DNA of 7,519 bases from Chloroflexota bacterium (lineage in GTDB: Bacteria; Chloroflexota; Dehalococcoidia; Dehalococcoidales; UBA2162): contig JACQOM010000076.1 of the NCBI GenBank assembly GCA_016202525.1, forward strand, positions 1 to 7,519, given 5' to 3'. The stretch's first letter is position 1. Every line of letters begins with the position of its first letter. The notes below the pieces were generated by a model. That model was given only the letters and a program-made list of their open reading frames with translations. It was not told the DNA's origin and did not search any database. Shown piece by piece: positions 1 to 6,035 of the stretch. The position numbers were made by a program, and so were the translations under genes.

Positions 1-264
1 AAATCGGTCATTGGCCGCAAAGTACAGAATTGCCACCCGCCGCAGAGTGTCGATGTCGTTGAGAAGATATTGACTTCTTTCAAGGAAGGTAAAAGAGACT
101 CCTATGATTTCTGGATTCAGTCCAAAGATAAATTCGTTTACATCAGGTACTTTGCCGTCAGAGACCGAAACAGGCAGTACCTCGGTACTCTGGAAGTAAC
201 CCAGGACATCACCGGCATTAAACAGCTCGAAGGCGAGAAGAGGTTGCTCAGTGAAAGAGATTGA
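1..264 (+). CDS. C-terminal end of a DUF438/PAS-domain sensor-like protein (5' partial)
   Basis: The frame is open from the first base, and 87 codons are visible before TGA at 262-264; the start lies left of the window. The visible part is the second half of a PAS fold: a segment with NCHPP, an amphipathic stretch with VEKIL and SFKEGKRD, then the beta strands FVYIRYFAVRD and YLGTLEVTQDIT, which close the PAS core, followed by a charged tail. This pattern is what I know from the C-terminal PAS domain of DUF438 proteins, often built as DUF438, hemerythrin-like domain and PAS in anaerobes. Such proteins are cytoplasmic and thought to sense oxygen, redox state or a small ligand, but their output is not established. 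The upstream domains cannot be seen, so the full architecture is inferred. The gene overlaps the following DUF1858 gene by 14 bases, suggesting one transcript and coupled translation. Confidence 0.8.
   Translation, partial: KSVIGRKVQNCHPPQSVDVVEKILTSFKEGKRDSYDFWIQSKDKFVYIRYFAVRDRNRQYLGTLEVTQDITGIKQLEGEKRLLSERD
238..243 (+). promoter_or_regulatory. Ribosome binding site for the DUF1858 gene
   Basis: AAGAGG lies inside the end of the upstream PAS gene, 7 bases before GTG at 251. It supports the GTG over the in-frame TTG at 266, which has no comparable site at the right distance. Its position within the upstream coding region fits translational coupling. Confidence 0.55.
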
Positions 265-475
265 TTTGAGTAAAAGCGTTTATGAGTTGACCACAGCCTA
301 TCCCGAGCTAATCGATATTCTGAAAGAGCTGGGGTTCCTGGGCGTAGCCAATGCCGTGATGCGGAACACTGTCGGCAGAGTAACCACCATACCTCAGGGC
401 GCCCAGAAAATGGGACAAGATTTGTCCGCAATAATCAAGAAGCTGGCAGAGAAGGGATTTAAGGTTAAATCTTAA
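251..475 (+). CDS. Small DUF1858 domain protein
   Basis: This 74-residue protein consists of little more than one DUF1858 domain. Visible hallmarks are a helix starting LSKSVYEL, a second with YPELIDILKELGF, then TVGRVTTIPQGAQKMG and a final helix ending in KKLAEKGFKV. There is no signal peptide, membrane segment or cysteine, so it should be a soluble cytoplasmic protein without a metal-thiol site of its own. DUF1858 has no settled biochemical function. From memory it occurs both alone and joined to DUF438/hemerythrin/PAS proteins, so a separate gene overlapping a PAS gene of that group suggests the two products act together. The GTG start is chosen because AAGAGG lies 7 bases upstream. Its TAA stop at 473-475 overlaps the stop of the convergent gene. 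Confidence 0.8.
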   Translation: MKEIDLSKSVYELTTAYPELIDILKELGFLGVANAVMRNTVGRVTTIPQGAQKMGQDLSAIIKKLAEKGFKVKS

Positions 476-1008
476 CTCCTGATATCAGGCTCCAGCTCGA
501 CCTGCAAGGCGACCAGTATCCGGCATACCATACAATAATACCCGATGAGCGCTGTCAGCTCGACAATGGTATGTTCACTGAATAAACTCTGCAGTTTGGC
601 AAACGTCCCATCCTTGACCTTGATATCCCGCGTCACTTCATCGGTGTAGGCTAATATCGCCCGTTCCTGTTCATTGAATAGCTTGGAGGTAGTCCAGTGT
701 GAAACTTCGTCAATCTGCTTCTGGCTAATCCCGCATTGTAGACCCATAATAGTATGGTGTTTAAACTCATACTCAGCCTGCATCAGATTGCCGACACGGA
801 GGATAGTCAGCTCGCGTAGCTTGGGCGGCAGTTCCTCTCCCTTGCGCAGGGAATTACCCAACCGCTGAAAATTGAGCCCGATGTACGGACAATGGCCCAT
901 TACCTTCGCCAGGTTAGTAACAAACCCGCGCCTGGTCTCGTTGCTCTCAAACAGCTCTTTGACCATGGGGTGTGCTTTGTCCTTTTCCATGAAACTGACT
1001 CGCGCCAT
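472..1008 (-). CDS. Carboxymuconolactone decarboxylase (CMD/AhpD-like) family protein
   Basis: This 178-residue soluble protein shows a full-length CMD fold. The N-terminal part (about 1-55) leads to the signature helix LPPKLRELTILRVGNL (60-75), then AEYEFKHH (78-85), a linker, and the second helical half from FNEQERAIL to the typical VELEP end. Glu66 and His85 match the conserved Glu and His of AhpD-type sites. The AhpD CxxC is absent: the two aligned positions are Ala78 and Glu81, so it should not work as a thiol peroxidase by the AhpD mechanism. Proteins of this ExxxH type are common and mostly uncharacterised, sometimes annotated as gamma-carboxymuconolactone decarboxylases without evidence. 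The ATG at 1006-1008 is chosen because AGGAGG sits just upstream. The gene is monocistronic here, convergent with the DUF1858 gene and divergent from the tRNA. Substrate unknown. Confidence 0.85.
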   Translation of the reverse strand: MARVSFMEKDKAHPMVKELFESNETRRGFVTNLAKVMGHCPYIGLNFQRLGNSLRKGEELPPKLRELTILRVGNLMQAEYEFKHHTIMGLQCGISQKQIDEVSHWTTSKLFNEQERAILAYTDEVTRDIKVKDGTFAKLQSLFSEHTIVELTALIGYYCMVCRILVALQVELEPDIRS

Positions 1009-1012
1009 TCTG

Positions 1013-1018
1013 CCTCCT
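1013..1018 (-). promoter_or_regulatory. Ribosome binding site for the CMD-family gene
   Basis: On the minus strand AGGAGG is followed by four bases and then ATG at 1008. The match to the anti-Shine-Dalgarno sequence is perfect, although the spacing is at the short end. It fixes this ATG over the later in-frame Met codon (residue 7). Confidence 0.6.
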
Positions 1019-1039
1019 GCTCTATTTTAATGCACCTTT

Positions 1040-1068
1040 ATACTAGCATCTCTCACCTGAAATCACAA
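1040..1068 (-). promoter_or_regulatory. Candidate promoter of the CMD-family gene
   Basis: Read on the minus strand, TTGTGA (1063-1068) and TAGTAT (1040-1045) are separated by exactly 17 bases. TGC directly before the -10 gives an extended -10 element. Each hexamer matches the sigma-70-type consensus at four of six positions. The predicted start near 1033 leaves a leader of about 25 bases that holds the AGGAGG site. Confidence 0.42.
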
Positions 1069-1074
1069 AACAGC

Positions 1075-1103
1075 TTGCTTTATCATTCATTCTGGCATAG
1101 AAT
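1075..1103 (+). promoter_or_regulatory. Candidate promoter of the tRNA-Gly gene
   Basis: TTGCTT (1075-1080) and TAGAAT (1098-1103) are separated by 17 bases. The -10 matches consensus at five of six positions. Predicted initiation near 1110 would give a tRNA precursor with a 5' leader of about 12 bases. The -35 lies only six bases from the -35 of the divergent CMD promoter. Confidence 0.5.
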
Positions 1104-1121
1104 TTACCTGAGACGTAGGAT

Positions 1122-1197
1122 GCGGGAGTAACTCAGTTGGTAGAGTTCCTGCCTTCCAAGCAGGTTGTCGCGGGTTCGAATCCCGTCTCCCGCTCCA
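1122..1197 (+). tRNA. tRNA-Gly (anticodon TCC)
   Basis: A complete 76-base cloverleaf can be drawn by hand. The acceptor stem GCGGGAG pairs with CTCCCGC (1187-1193). A four-pair D stem ACTC/GAGT is present. The anticodon stem CCTGC/GCAGG (1148-1152, 1160-1164) encloses the loop CTTCCAA with anticodon TCC at 1155-1157. The T arm carries the TTCGAAT loop. The discriminator base is T (1194), as expected for bacterial glycine tRNA, and CCA is encoded at 1195-1197. It reads GGA, and GGG by wobble. The gene stands alone with its own upstream promoter candidate. tRNA 3' ends are common integration targets, which matters because an integrase-like fragment follows directly. Confidence 0.97.
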
Positions 1198-1212
1198 GAG
1201 GCTAAAATACGA

Positions 1213-1326
1213 GGGGTGTCCGAAGCAGAGAGATTTGTGTTTTCTCTACAAGCTGAAGGGCGTGCACCTCTCATCATCGAATATTACAGCGAAAAACTTC
1301 ACATCCTCTTAGGCTCATCTCGTTGG
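1213..1326 (+). pseudogene. Possible remnant of a tyrosine recombinase (integrase) N-terminus
   Basis: The frame beginning near a GTG at 1216 encodes about 35 residues reading EAERFVFSLQAEGRAPLIIE followed by YYSEKLHILL. This closely follows the N-terminal SAM-like core-binding segment of phage/XerC-type integrases, where a helix ending in F-L-x-S-x-x-A-E-G is followed by S/A-P-x-T-I-x-x-Y and then L-x-x-F/L. After about 1312 the similarity stops, and the frame runs on into ku in a different frame. A working integrase needs about 300 residues with the C-terminal R-H-R-Y catalytic domain, none of which is here. The fragment starts 16-19 bases after the tRNA CCA end, where an integrase gene of a tRNA-targeting element would lie. 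No proper ribosome binding site is seen. The match is short and made from memory, so chance similarity is possible. Confidence 0.5.
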
Positions 1327-1353
1327 ACACACACCAGTAATACTAAGACACAC

Positions 1354-1359
1354 AGGAGG
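1354..1359 (+). promoter_or_regulatory. Ribosome binding site for ku
   Basis: A perfect AGGAGG ends five bases before ATG at 1365. It fixes the start and suggests efficient translation. Confidence 0.75.
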
Positions 1360-1364
1360 ATAAT

Positions 1365-2132
1365 ATGCCTGGAGCGTTTTGGAAAGGGGTAATCAGTTTT
1401 GGCATGGTAGCCATACCGGTGAAAATGTCGGTAGCCACCGAGAGTAAAACGCTAAGCTTTCACTACTTGCATAAGAAATGCCTTACCCGCCCCAAGCAGG
1501 TACTCTATTGTGCTGAGGATGAAGAATATTTTAGCAGCAGCGATACCGTGCGAGGCTACGAGTACAGTAAGAACCGGTATGTTATCTTTGAAGAGGACGA
1601 TTTTAACAAGGTGCCGGTAAGAACTACCCACAGTATCGATATCATCGGTTTTGTTAACGCCAAAGAAATTGATACCATTTACTACAGCGGAAGCCATTAC
1701 CTGGAACCAGAGAAACTGGGAGTAAAGCCGTTTACTCTGCTCAAAACAGTGCTGGAGAGAACGGGGATGGTTGGCGTTGCCAAGGTAGCTTTCCAGCGGC
1801 GAGAGCACCTCTGTTGCCTGCGGCCTCTGGATAAAATCCTGGCTTTGCATACACTGCACTACAAGCAGGATATTCTGCCCACCGATGGGTTGACTCCACA
1901 TGAAGAGAAACTAACTGCTGCCGAGCTGGCGATGGCAACAAAACTGGTCGACGCGATGACAACCAGTTTCAAACCTGATGAATACCGTGACGAGTACTCA
2001 CTGGCCATTAAAGAAATGGTTGAAGCCAAGCTGAAAGGGGTGGAAACCAAGGCTACGGAAATACCAAAGGTAGAGATAGAGGACTTGATGACGGCTCTTA
2101 GAGCCAGCGTGGCTGCAGCCGGCAAGAGATAA
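1365..2132 (+). CDS. ku: Non-homologous end-joining protein Ku
   Basis: This 255-residue protein is the bacterial Ku homodimer subunit, which threads onto double-strand DNA ends and recruits LigD in NHEJ. The N-terminus has the family hallmark FWKGVISFGMVAIPVK (5-20), followed by FHYLHKKC, VRGYEYSKNRYVI (62-74), a DIIGFV strand and the SGSHYLEPEKLGVKPF segment (108-123) that belongs to the DNA-encircling bridge. VGVAKVAFQRREHLCCLRP (137-154) and ALHTLHY follow. The C-terminal tail contains VEIEDLMTALRASV (236-249), matching the conserved DLMxALxxSL stretch of the short Ku tail implicated in contacting LigD. Length is in the usual 250-290 range, and there is no long basic extension as in some actinobacterial Ku proteins. 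Cys39 and Cys49 flank a short hairpin; whether they bind metal is unknown. ligD lies downstream beyond one opposite-strand gene. Confidence 0.96.
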   Translation: MPGAFWKGVISFGMVAIPVKMSVATESKTLSFHYLHKKCLTRPKQVLYCAEDEEYFSSSDTVRGYEYSKNRYVIFEEDDFNKVPVRTTHSIDIIGFVNAKEIDTIYYSGSHYLEPEKLGVKPFTLLKTVLERTGMVGVAKVAFQRREHLCCLRPLDKILALHTLHYKQDILPTDGLTPHEEKLTAAELAMATKLVDAMTTSFKPDEYRDEYSLAIKEMVEAKLKGVETKATEIPKVEIEDLMTALRASVAAAGKR

Positions 2133-2134
2133 TG

Positions 2135-3037
2135 CTAAGGCGAGCCAGTCAGTATCTCGGTAAACTCCCGAGCATTTCTGACCGGAAAGTCATGGGATTT
2201 GTTCTTGAAGATGACATGGACTTTTTCCGTCTGCTCCGCCATCAGCTGAATCTTCGGCAGCCAATCTCTTAACTCATCCTTACTGTAGAGATAGTTGAAA
2301 CGCTCCTCGGCAGTAATCCTCTTTTTCTCCCAGTTGGCAGCATTCCGTCCATGAAAACGCACCACCCCCACCGATGAAGTAACTTCAGCCACCATGGGAA
2401 CGCTGGTCTTCAGTCCCTGCGGTTCATCCACGCATACCAGAGCTAGCTGGTGCCGGCGCAAGAAAGTCAAAGTTTCCTTCAGATTATCCCCGGAGAGCCA
2501 GCCTCCGGTGCGGAATTCAACGGCCAGCCGATACCCGGGAAAGCGCTGCCGGCAGGCAATCAAATAATCAAAATTTTCTTTAGTAGGATGGAACCACGGA
2601 GGAAACTGGAATAGCACCACTCCCAATTTACCCGCCGCTTCCACATCATGAACTAATGAAGCAAAGATTTCCCAGAGTTTGTCAGCCACATCAGATGGCA
2701 GGTGATGCAGATAGAGATTGCCTTTATGATTGGCCAATTCCTCATGTTCTTCTCGAATCGACCTCGGCAGCGAACCGGGCGGGGTTGGATGCCCAGTAAA
2801 GAGACTGAAAGCCCGGATGTCAAAGATAAAACCGGGCGGGGTATTATCCAGCCATAAGGCCAGATTTTGCCGGGTAGGGAAAAAGTGGTAACTGGAATCT
2901 ATTTCGGCAATCGGGAACCTTTCCGAGTAATAGCGCAGCCTGCCAGCCGGAGTTTTCACCTCCGGAGGATAAAACAGACCGCTTTCAACCAAGGAATGGT
3001 CCGCCCAGGATGATGTGCCCACCAGAATCTGCATCAT
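2135..3037 (-). CDS. DUF72 (YecE-like) family protein
   Basis: This 300-residue soluble protein carries the whole DUF72 signature. VGTSSW (6-11) forms the first strand. EIDSSY (45-50) is the counterpart of the usual E-(I/V)-N-x-(S/T)-F-Y, followed by FIFDIRAFSLFTGH, VLFQFPPWF (141-149), LAVEFRTGGW (171-180), VRFHGRN (226-232), and a C-terminal FKNKSHDFPVRNAREF (277-292). The family has a TIM-barrel fold related to xylose isomerase/AP endonuclease-like barrels, but no activity is firmly known, so the enzymatic role is open. It lies on the strand opposite ku and ligD and ends two bases past the ku stop. From memory, DUF72 genes are found near bacterial NHEJ genes in other genomes, so a DNA-repair-related role is possible but inferred. 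The start has two adjacent ATG codons (3037 and 3034); no strong ribosome binding site is seen, so either could be used. Confidence 0.9.
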   Translation of the reverse strand: MMQILVGTSSWADHSLVESGLFYPPEVKTPAGRLRYYSERFPIAEIDSSYHFFPTRQNLALWLDNTPPGFIFDIRAFSLFTGHPTPPGSLPRSIREEHEELANHKGNLYLHHLPSDVADKLWEIFASLVHDVEAAGKLGVVLFQFPPWFHPTKENFDYLIACRQRFPGYRLAVEFRTGGWLSGDNLKETLTFLRRHQLALVCVDEPQGLKTSVPMVAEVTSSVGVVRFHGRNAANWEKKRITAEERFNYLYSKDELRDWLPKIQLMAEQTEKVHVIFKNKSHDFPVRNAREFTEILTGSP

Positions 3038-3067
3038 GTTTTTATCTTGAAAAGTATTAGTTTGAGT

Positions 3068-3096
3068 ATTTTAATTCAATGCCTGTTTAGATTCAA
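3068..3096 (-). promoter_or_regulatory. Candidate promoter of the DUF72 gene
   Basis: On the minus strand TTGAAT (3091-3096) and TAAAAT (3068-3073) are separated by exactly 17 bases. The matches to consensus are four of six and five of six. Initiation near 3061 would give a leader of about 23 bases. Confidence 0.45.
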
Positions 3097-3135
3097 GCTA
3101 TACTATTTCGGTTATGGTTGGTGATGAGGCCTGGG

Positions 3136-3165
3136 TAGTCATCGACTTTACCAAAGGGTTATAAT
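3136..3165 (+). promoter_or_regulatory. Candidate ligD promoter placing transcription start at the ATG
   Basis: A perfect TATAAT lies at 3160-3165, and TAGTCA (four of six to TTGACA) at 3136-3141 with an 18-base spacer. Counting TATAAT as -12 to -7 puts +1 at 3172, the A of the ligD start codon, so the mRNA could be leaderless. In line with that, the only ribosome-binding-like sequence, AAAGGG at 3153-3158, is 13 bases from the ATG and would not be transcribed. A weaker alternative -10, TATACT at 3099-3104, would give a longer leader that includes AAAGGG. Confidence 0.4.
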
Positions 3166-3171
3166 TATGCT

Positions 3172-5889
3172 ATGCTCCAGAATTACAAGAACAAAAGAGA
3201 TTTTAAGCGCACTCCGGAGCCTTCCGTTGACCGGGAAACCACTAGCGAAGGGTCGCTTAGCTTCGTCGTCCAGAAACACGCTGCCCGGCAGTTGCACTAT
3301 GATTTCCGGCTCGAAGCAGACGGAGTGCTAAAATCATGGGCGATATCCAAAGGACCATCCTATGACCCGGAAATAAAACGTCTAGCAGTAATGGTCGAAG
3401 ACCACCCGCTAGACTATTCCAGCTTTGAAGGCACTATTCCCCCGGGACAGTACGGAGCCGGGCAGGTAATCATCTGGGACCGGGGAACTTACTCTCCGGA
3501 TGAAAACGGCGAGCTTTCTTTTGGAGCCCGGAGCCGGGCAGAAGAACGCATGAGAGAGGGGTTGGCCCACGGGAAACTCTCCATATCACTAAGAGGAGAA
3601 AAACTCAAAGGCTCCTGGACACTGGTCAGAATGCAACGCAGCGATAAGAACTGGCTACTGATAAAGCACCGGGATGAGCATGCCGACTCTCACCTTGATA
3701 TCCTGGAAAAAGAAGCCTCGGTTGTTTCAGGGCTTACCATTAACGACCTGAAGACAGGTCACCTGCCGCTGCGTGCAGCTCCGCTAGCTGCCAAGACTGC
3801 TGATGCTACCGGGGCCGTAAAATCATCATTTCCTGCAAAGCTCTCGCCGATGTTTGCCTTGCTGGCTGCCAGCCCGTTCTCAGATAAAGAATGGCTCTTC
3901 GAGCCGAAGCTGGACGGTTTCCGCACACTGGCATTTCTGAATGAGGGTAAAGTCCGGCTACAATCCAGGAACGGGCTTAACGTCACCGGGTATTACCCTG
4001 CTCTGGCCGAGAGCCTAAAACGCCAGCCAGCTTCACAGCTTATAATCGACGGTGAAATTATCGCCCTGGATTCAAAAGGCAAACTATGTTTTCAGTGCCT
4101 CCAGGGCTACCTGCAGTCAATGAATAGAATTCCAACCGAACGGGTAGAGCCGCCGTCAGCCATTATCTACTACGTCTTCGATATTCTCTACCTGGACGGC
4201 TATGACCTGAGAAAAGTCACCCTGAAACAGAGGAAGGAATTGCTTCAGGGTGTTTTAACCACTAGCGATGATGTCCGTTTCGTCGAATACTTTGCCACTG
4301 AGGGCAAAACAGTGTACCGTGCTGCAATCGAGAATGGCCTCGAGGGTGTCATCGCCAAGCGACAGGACAGCTTATACGAACCGGGAAAACGCTCGAAGAA
4401 CTGGCTCAAGATAAAGGCAGTTACCAGCGACGATTTTATCGTCGGCGGCTTTACACAGGGAACGGGCAACCGCGCTAAAACATTCGGCGCTCTGATACTT
4501 GGATATTATGATGATGAAAATCATCTTCAACCCGCCGGCAATGTAGGCAGCGGTTTTGATAATGACACTTTATTGAAGCTGAGAAAACATCTGGAAACCA
4601 TCAGTGTTAAGAAGAGTCCTTTCCGCACTAAACCTGAGCCGGCTAGCGGGATAACCTGGGTCAAACCGGAACTGGTTGTGGAAGTAAAATTTGCTGACTG
4701 GACCGCGGATGGCCGCCTGCGGGCGCCGGTATTCCTCAGGGTACGTGAGGACAAGGCGGCGGCTTCCATCCATCCCGTCAAAATCGCAGAATCGACCGCC
4801 AAATCTCCGGAAACGGCTTCCACGAAAAGCTTTGATAGCCTTAAAGATGTCCTCGTACAGCTAGCTAGTCCGAAAAACAGCTTCATCATCGAGGTCGAAG
4901 GGCACCAAGTCTCACTGAGCAATCTTGATAGAGAGCTCTGGCCTGAAGCTAACGGAAACAAAGCGCTCACCAAGCGTGACCTTATTACCTACCTGGCAAG
5001 AGTATCAACATGGTTGTTGCCTCACCTTAGAGATAGACCCCTTACTCTGAGCCGGTATCCCAATGGAATTTATGGCCAGCATTTTTTTCAGAAGCACTAT
5101 CAGCCTGTGCCGGATTTCGTCGATACCGTGCCCCTCTCTTCTCATGACACACCCATCCAGGATTACCTGCTCTGTAATAACCTGGCCACTTTGCTCTGGC
5201 TGGGGCAGATAGCAGATATCGAACTCCACACCTGGTTTTCTCGGGTGAAGCCAGGAGCTGATTTTCAGGCCGGTGCCAGCGGTGCCGAAGAAGCTGATTA
5301 CTATGCAGACTATCCTGATTTCCTGATATTCGACCTTGACCCGTACATATATTCCGGCAGAGAAGCCGCCAGGGCGGAACCGGAACTGAACCGGGTTGCC
5401 TTCAGTAAAACCTGCCAGGTAGCTGCCAAACTGAGAGAAACCCTGGATAGTCTCTCCTTCCCTTCGTTCGTGAAAACTTCAGGGCGGACAGGTCTGCATA
5501 TCTTTGTCCCGATTCTGCGTCAGCTTGATTTTCATGGCACCCATTCCGCAGCGGAAACACTGAGTCGATTTCTCCGGCAACAGTACCCGGCTCAGATTAC
5601 CATGGACTGGGCTGTGGAAAAGCGAGCAGGCAAGGTATTCCTGGACTATAACCAGAATGTGCGCGGCAAAACCCTGGCTTCCACCTACTCACCACGCCCC
5701 AGCCCGGAGGCCAGCGTTTCTATCCCCCTTCGCTGGGACGAGCTGGGTAAGGTCTATCCCACCGATTTCACCATCCTGACCGTCCCGGAACGGTTGTCGG
5801 AAGTAGGCGACCTCTGGACAAATATCCTTGAAGCTAAGATAGATTTGGTAAAGCTGGTGTCCGTGATTAACCCACACAAATCCCGATGA
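3172..5889 (+). CDS. ligD: Multifunctional DNA repair ligase LigD (PE-LIG-POL order)
   Basis: This 905-residue protein has the three activities of bacterial NHEJ. Residues about 25-155 are the 3'-phosphoesterase domain: QKH (His36), HYDFRL (His42, Asp44) and EDHPL (His78) match the metal-binding residues of Pseudomonas LigD at a constant offset. A linker follows. Residues about 222-530 are the ATP-dependent ligase: motif I EPKLDGFR with nucleotidyl-accepting Lys246, SRNG (265-268), DGEIIALD (293-300), YYVFDILYLDG (333-343), EGVIAKR (391-397) and WLKIK (411-415), then an OB-fold. Residues about 570-890 are the primase-like polymerase: FDLDP with Asp721 and Asp723, SGRTGLHIFVP with His776, and Asp825 in FLDYNQN, then KTLASTYSPRP. 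The PE-LIG-POL order is the Pseudomonas-type layout; mycobacteria have POL first and Bacillus lacks PE. No catalytic residue I checked is missing. The start is the first available: an in-frame TAG at 3136 precedes it with no other start codon between. Confidence 0.97.
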   Translation: MLQNYKNKRDFKRTPEPSVDRETTSEGSLSFVVQKHAARQLHYDFRLEADGVLKSWAISKGPSYDPEIKRLAVMVEDHPLDYSSFEGTIPPGQYGAGQVIIWDRGTYSPDENGELSFGARSRAEERMREGLAHGKLSISLRGEKLKGSWTLVRMQRSDKNWLLIKHRDEHADSHLDILEKEASVVSGLTINDLKTGHLPLRAAPLAAKTADATGAVKSSFPAKLSPMFALLAASPFSDKEWLFEPKLDGFRTLAFLNEGKVRLQSRNGLNVTGYYPALAESLKRQPASQLIIDGEIIALDSKGKLCFQCLQGYLQSMNRIPTERVEPPSAIIYYVFDILYLDGYDLRKVTLKQRKELLQGVLTTSDDVRFVEYFATEGKTVYRAAIENGLEGVIAKRQDSLYEPGKRSKNWLKIKAVTSDDFIVGGFTQGTGNRAKTFGALILGYYDDENHLQPAGNVGSGFDNDTLLKLRKHLETISVKKSPFRTKPEPASGITWVKPELVVEVKFADWTADGRLRAPVFLRVREDKAAASIHPVKIAESTAKSPETASTKSFDSLKDVLVQLASPKNSFIIEVEGHQVSLSNLDRELWPEANGNKALTKRDLITYLARVSTWLLPHLRDRPLTLSRYPNGIYGQHFFQKHYQPVPDFVDTVPLSSHDTPIQDYLLCNNLATLLWLGQIADIELHTWFSRVKPGADFQAGASGAEEADYYADYPDFLIFDLDPYIYSGREAARAEPELNRVAFSKTCQVAAKLRETLDSLSFPSFVKTSGRTGLHIFVPILRQLDFHGTHSAAETLSRFLRQQYPAQITMDWAVEKRAGKVFLDYNQNVRGKTLASTYSPRPSPEASVSIPLRWDELGKVYPTDFTILTVPERLSEVGDLWTNILEAKIDLVKLVSVINPHKSR

Positions 5890-6035
5890 CTCATTGCTAT
5901 TAGCCAATATATTGCTATCGGATTTACAGTATATTTCAGCTTCTTAACCGTAAAAACTAGTATGCTATTCAAAGAGCTCCTTTCAGATATTGGGACCAAA
6001 GGTTAGCCCTTCTTTAACCGGGAACATGCCATATA
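5890..6035. other. Convergent intergenic region between ligD and the AOR gene
   Basis: This AT-rich 146-base spacer lies between two convergent genes, where a bidirectional terminator would be expected. I found only weak structures: a five-pair stem GGTTA/TAACC (6001-6005 with 6015-6019), a four-pair AAAG/CTTT stem at 5971-5983, and a repeated ATTGCTAT at 5893 and 5911. None is followed by a convincing T run. No gene or RNA is recognisable. Confidence 0.4.

Larger units (their letters stand above)
1198..1364. other. Intergenic region between tRNA-Gly and ku
   Basis: This 167-base stretch holds the integrase-like fragment and then the ku ribosome binding site. I see no convincing sigma-70 promoter for ku: TAATAC at 1338-1343 lacks a matching -35. 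I see no hairpin followed by a T run that would terminate the tRNA transcript. Read-through from the tRNA promoter, or a promoter of another type, could express ku. Confidence 0.4.

Noticed and set aside
138..431. Open frame of 97 codons on the minus strand across the PAS/DUF1858 junction
   Set aside because: Both plus-strand genes are recognisable families; this frame gives an unrecognisable product.
1216..1330. Inverted hexamers GTGTCC (1216-1221) and GGACAC (1325-1330) around the integrase-like fragment
   Set aside because: Six matching bases 100 bases apart are expected by chance, there is no extended terminal repeat and no target duplication.
1452..1901. Open frame of 149 codons on the minus strand opposite ku
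   Set aside because: It overlaps a clearly conserved ku sequence, its product resembles no family, and no ribosome binding site supports it.
3167..3169. ATG five bases upstream of the ligD start as an alternative start
   Set aside because: It is in another frame and does not lead into the LigD sequence.
4527..4973. Open frame of 148 codons on the minus strand opposite ligD
   Set aside because: It lies inside the ligase OB-fold and linker coding sequence, has no recognisable domain and a low-complexity Ser/Leu-rich make-up typical of a shadow frame.
5893..5918. Direct repeat ATTGCTAT (5893-5900, 5911-5918) after ligD
   Set aside because: Two eight-base copies in AT-rich DNA are weak; with only two units there is no array and no known site type matches.
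6001..6019. Hairpin GGTTA/TAACC as a terminator between ligD and the AOR gene
   Set aside because: The stem is only five pairs with a nine-base loop, and no T run follows on either strand.
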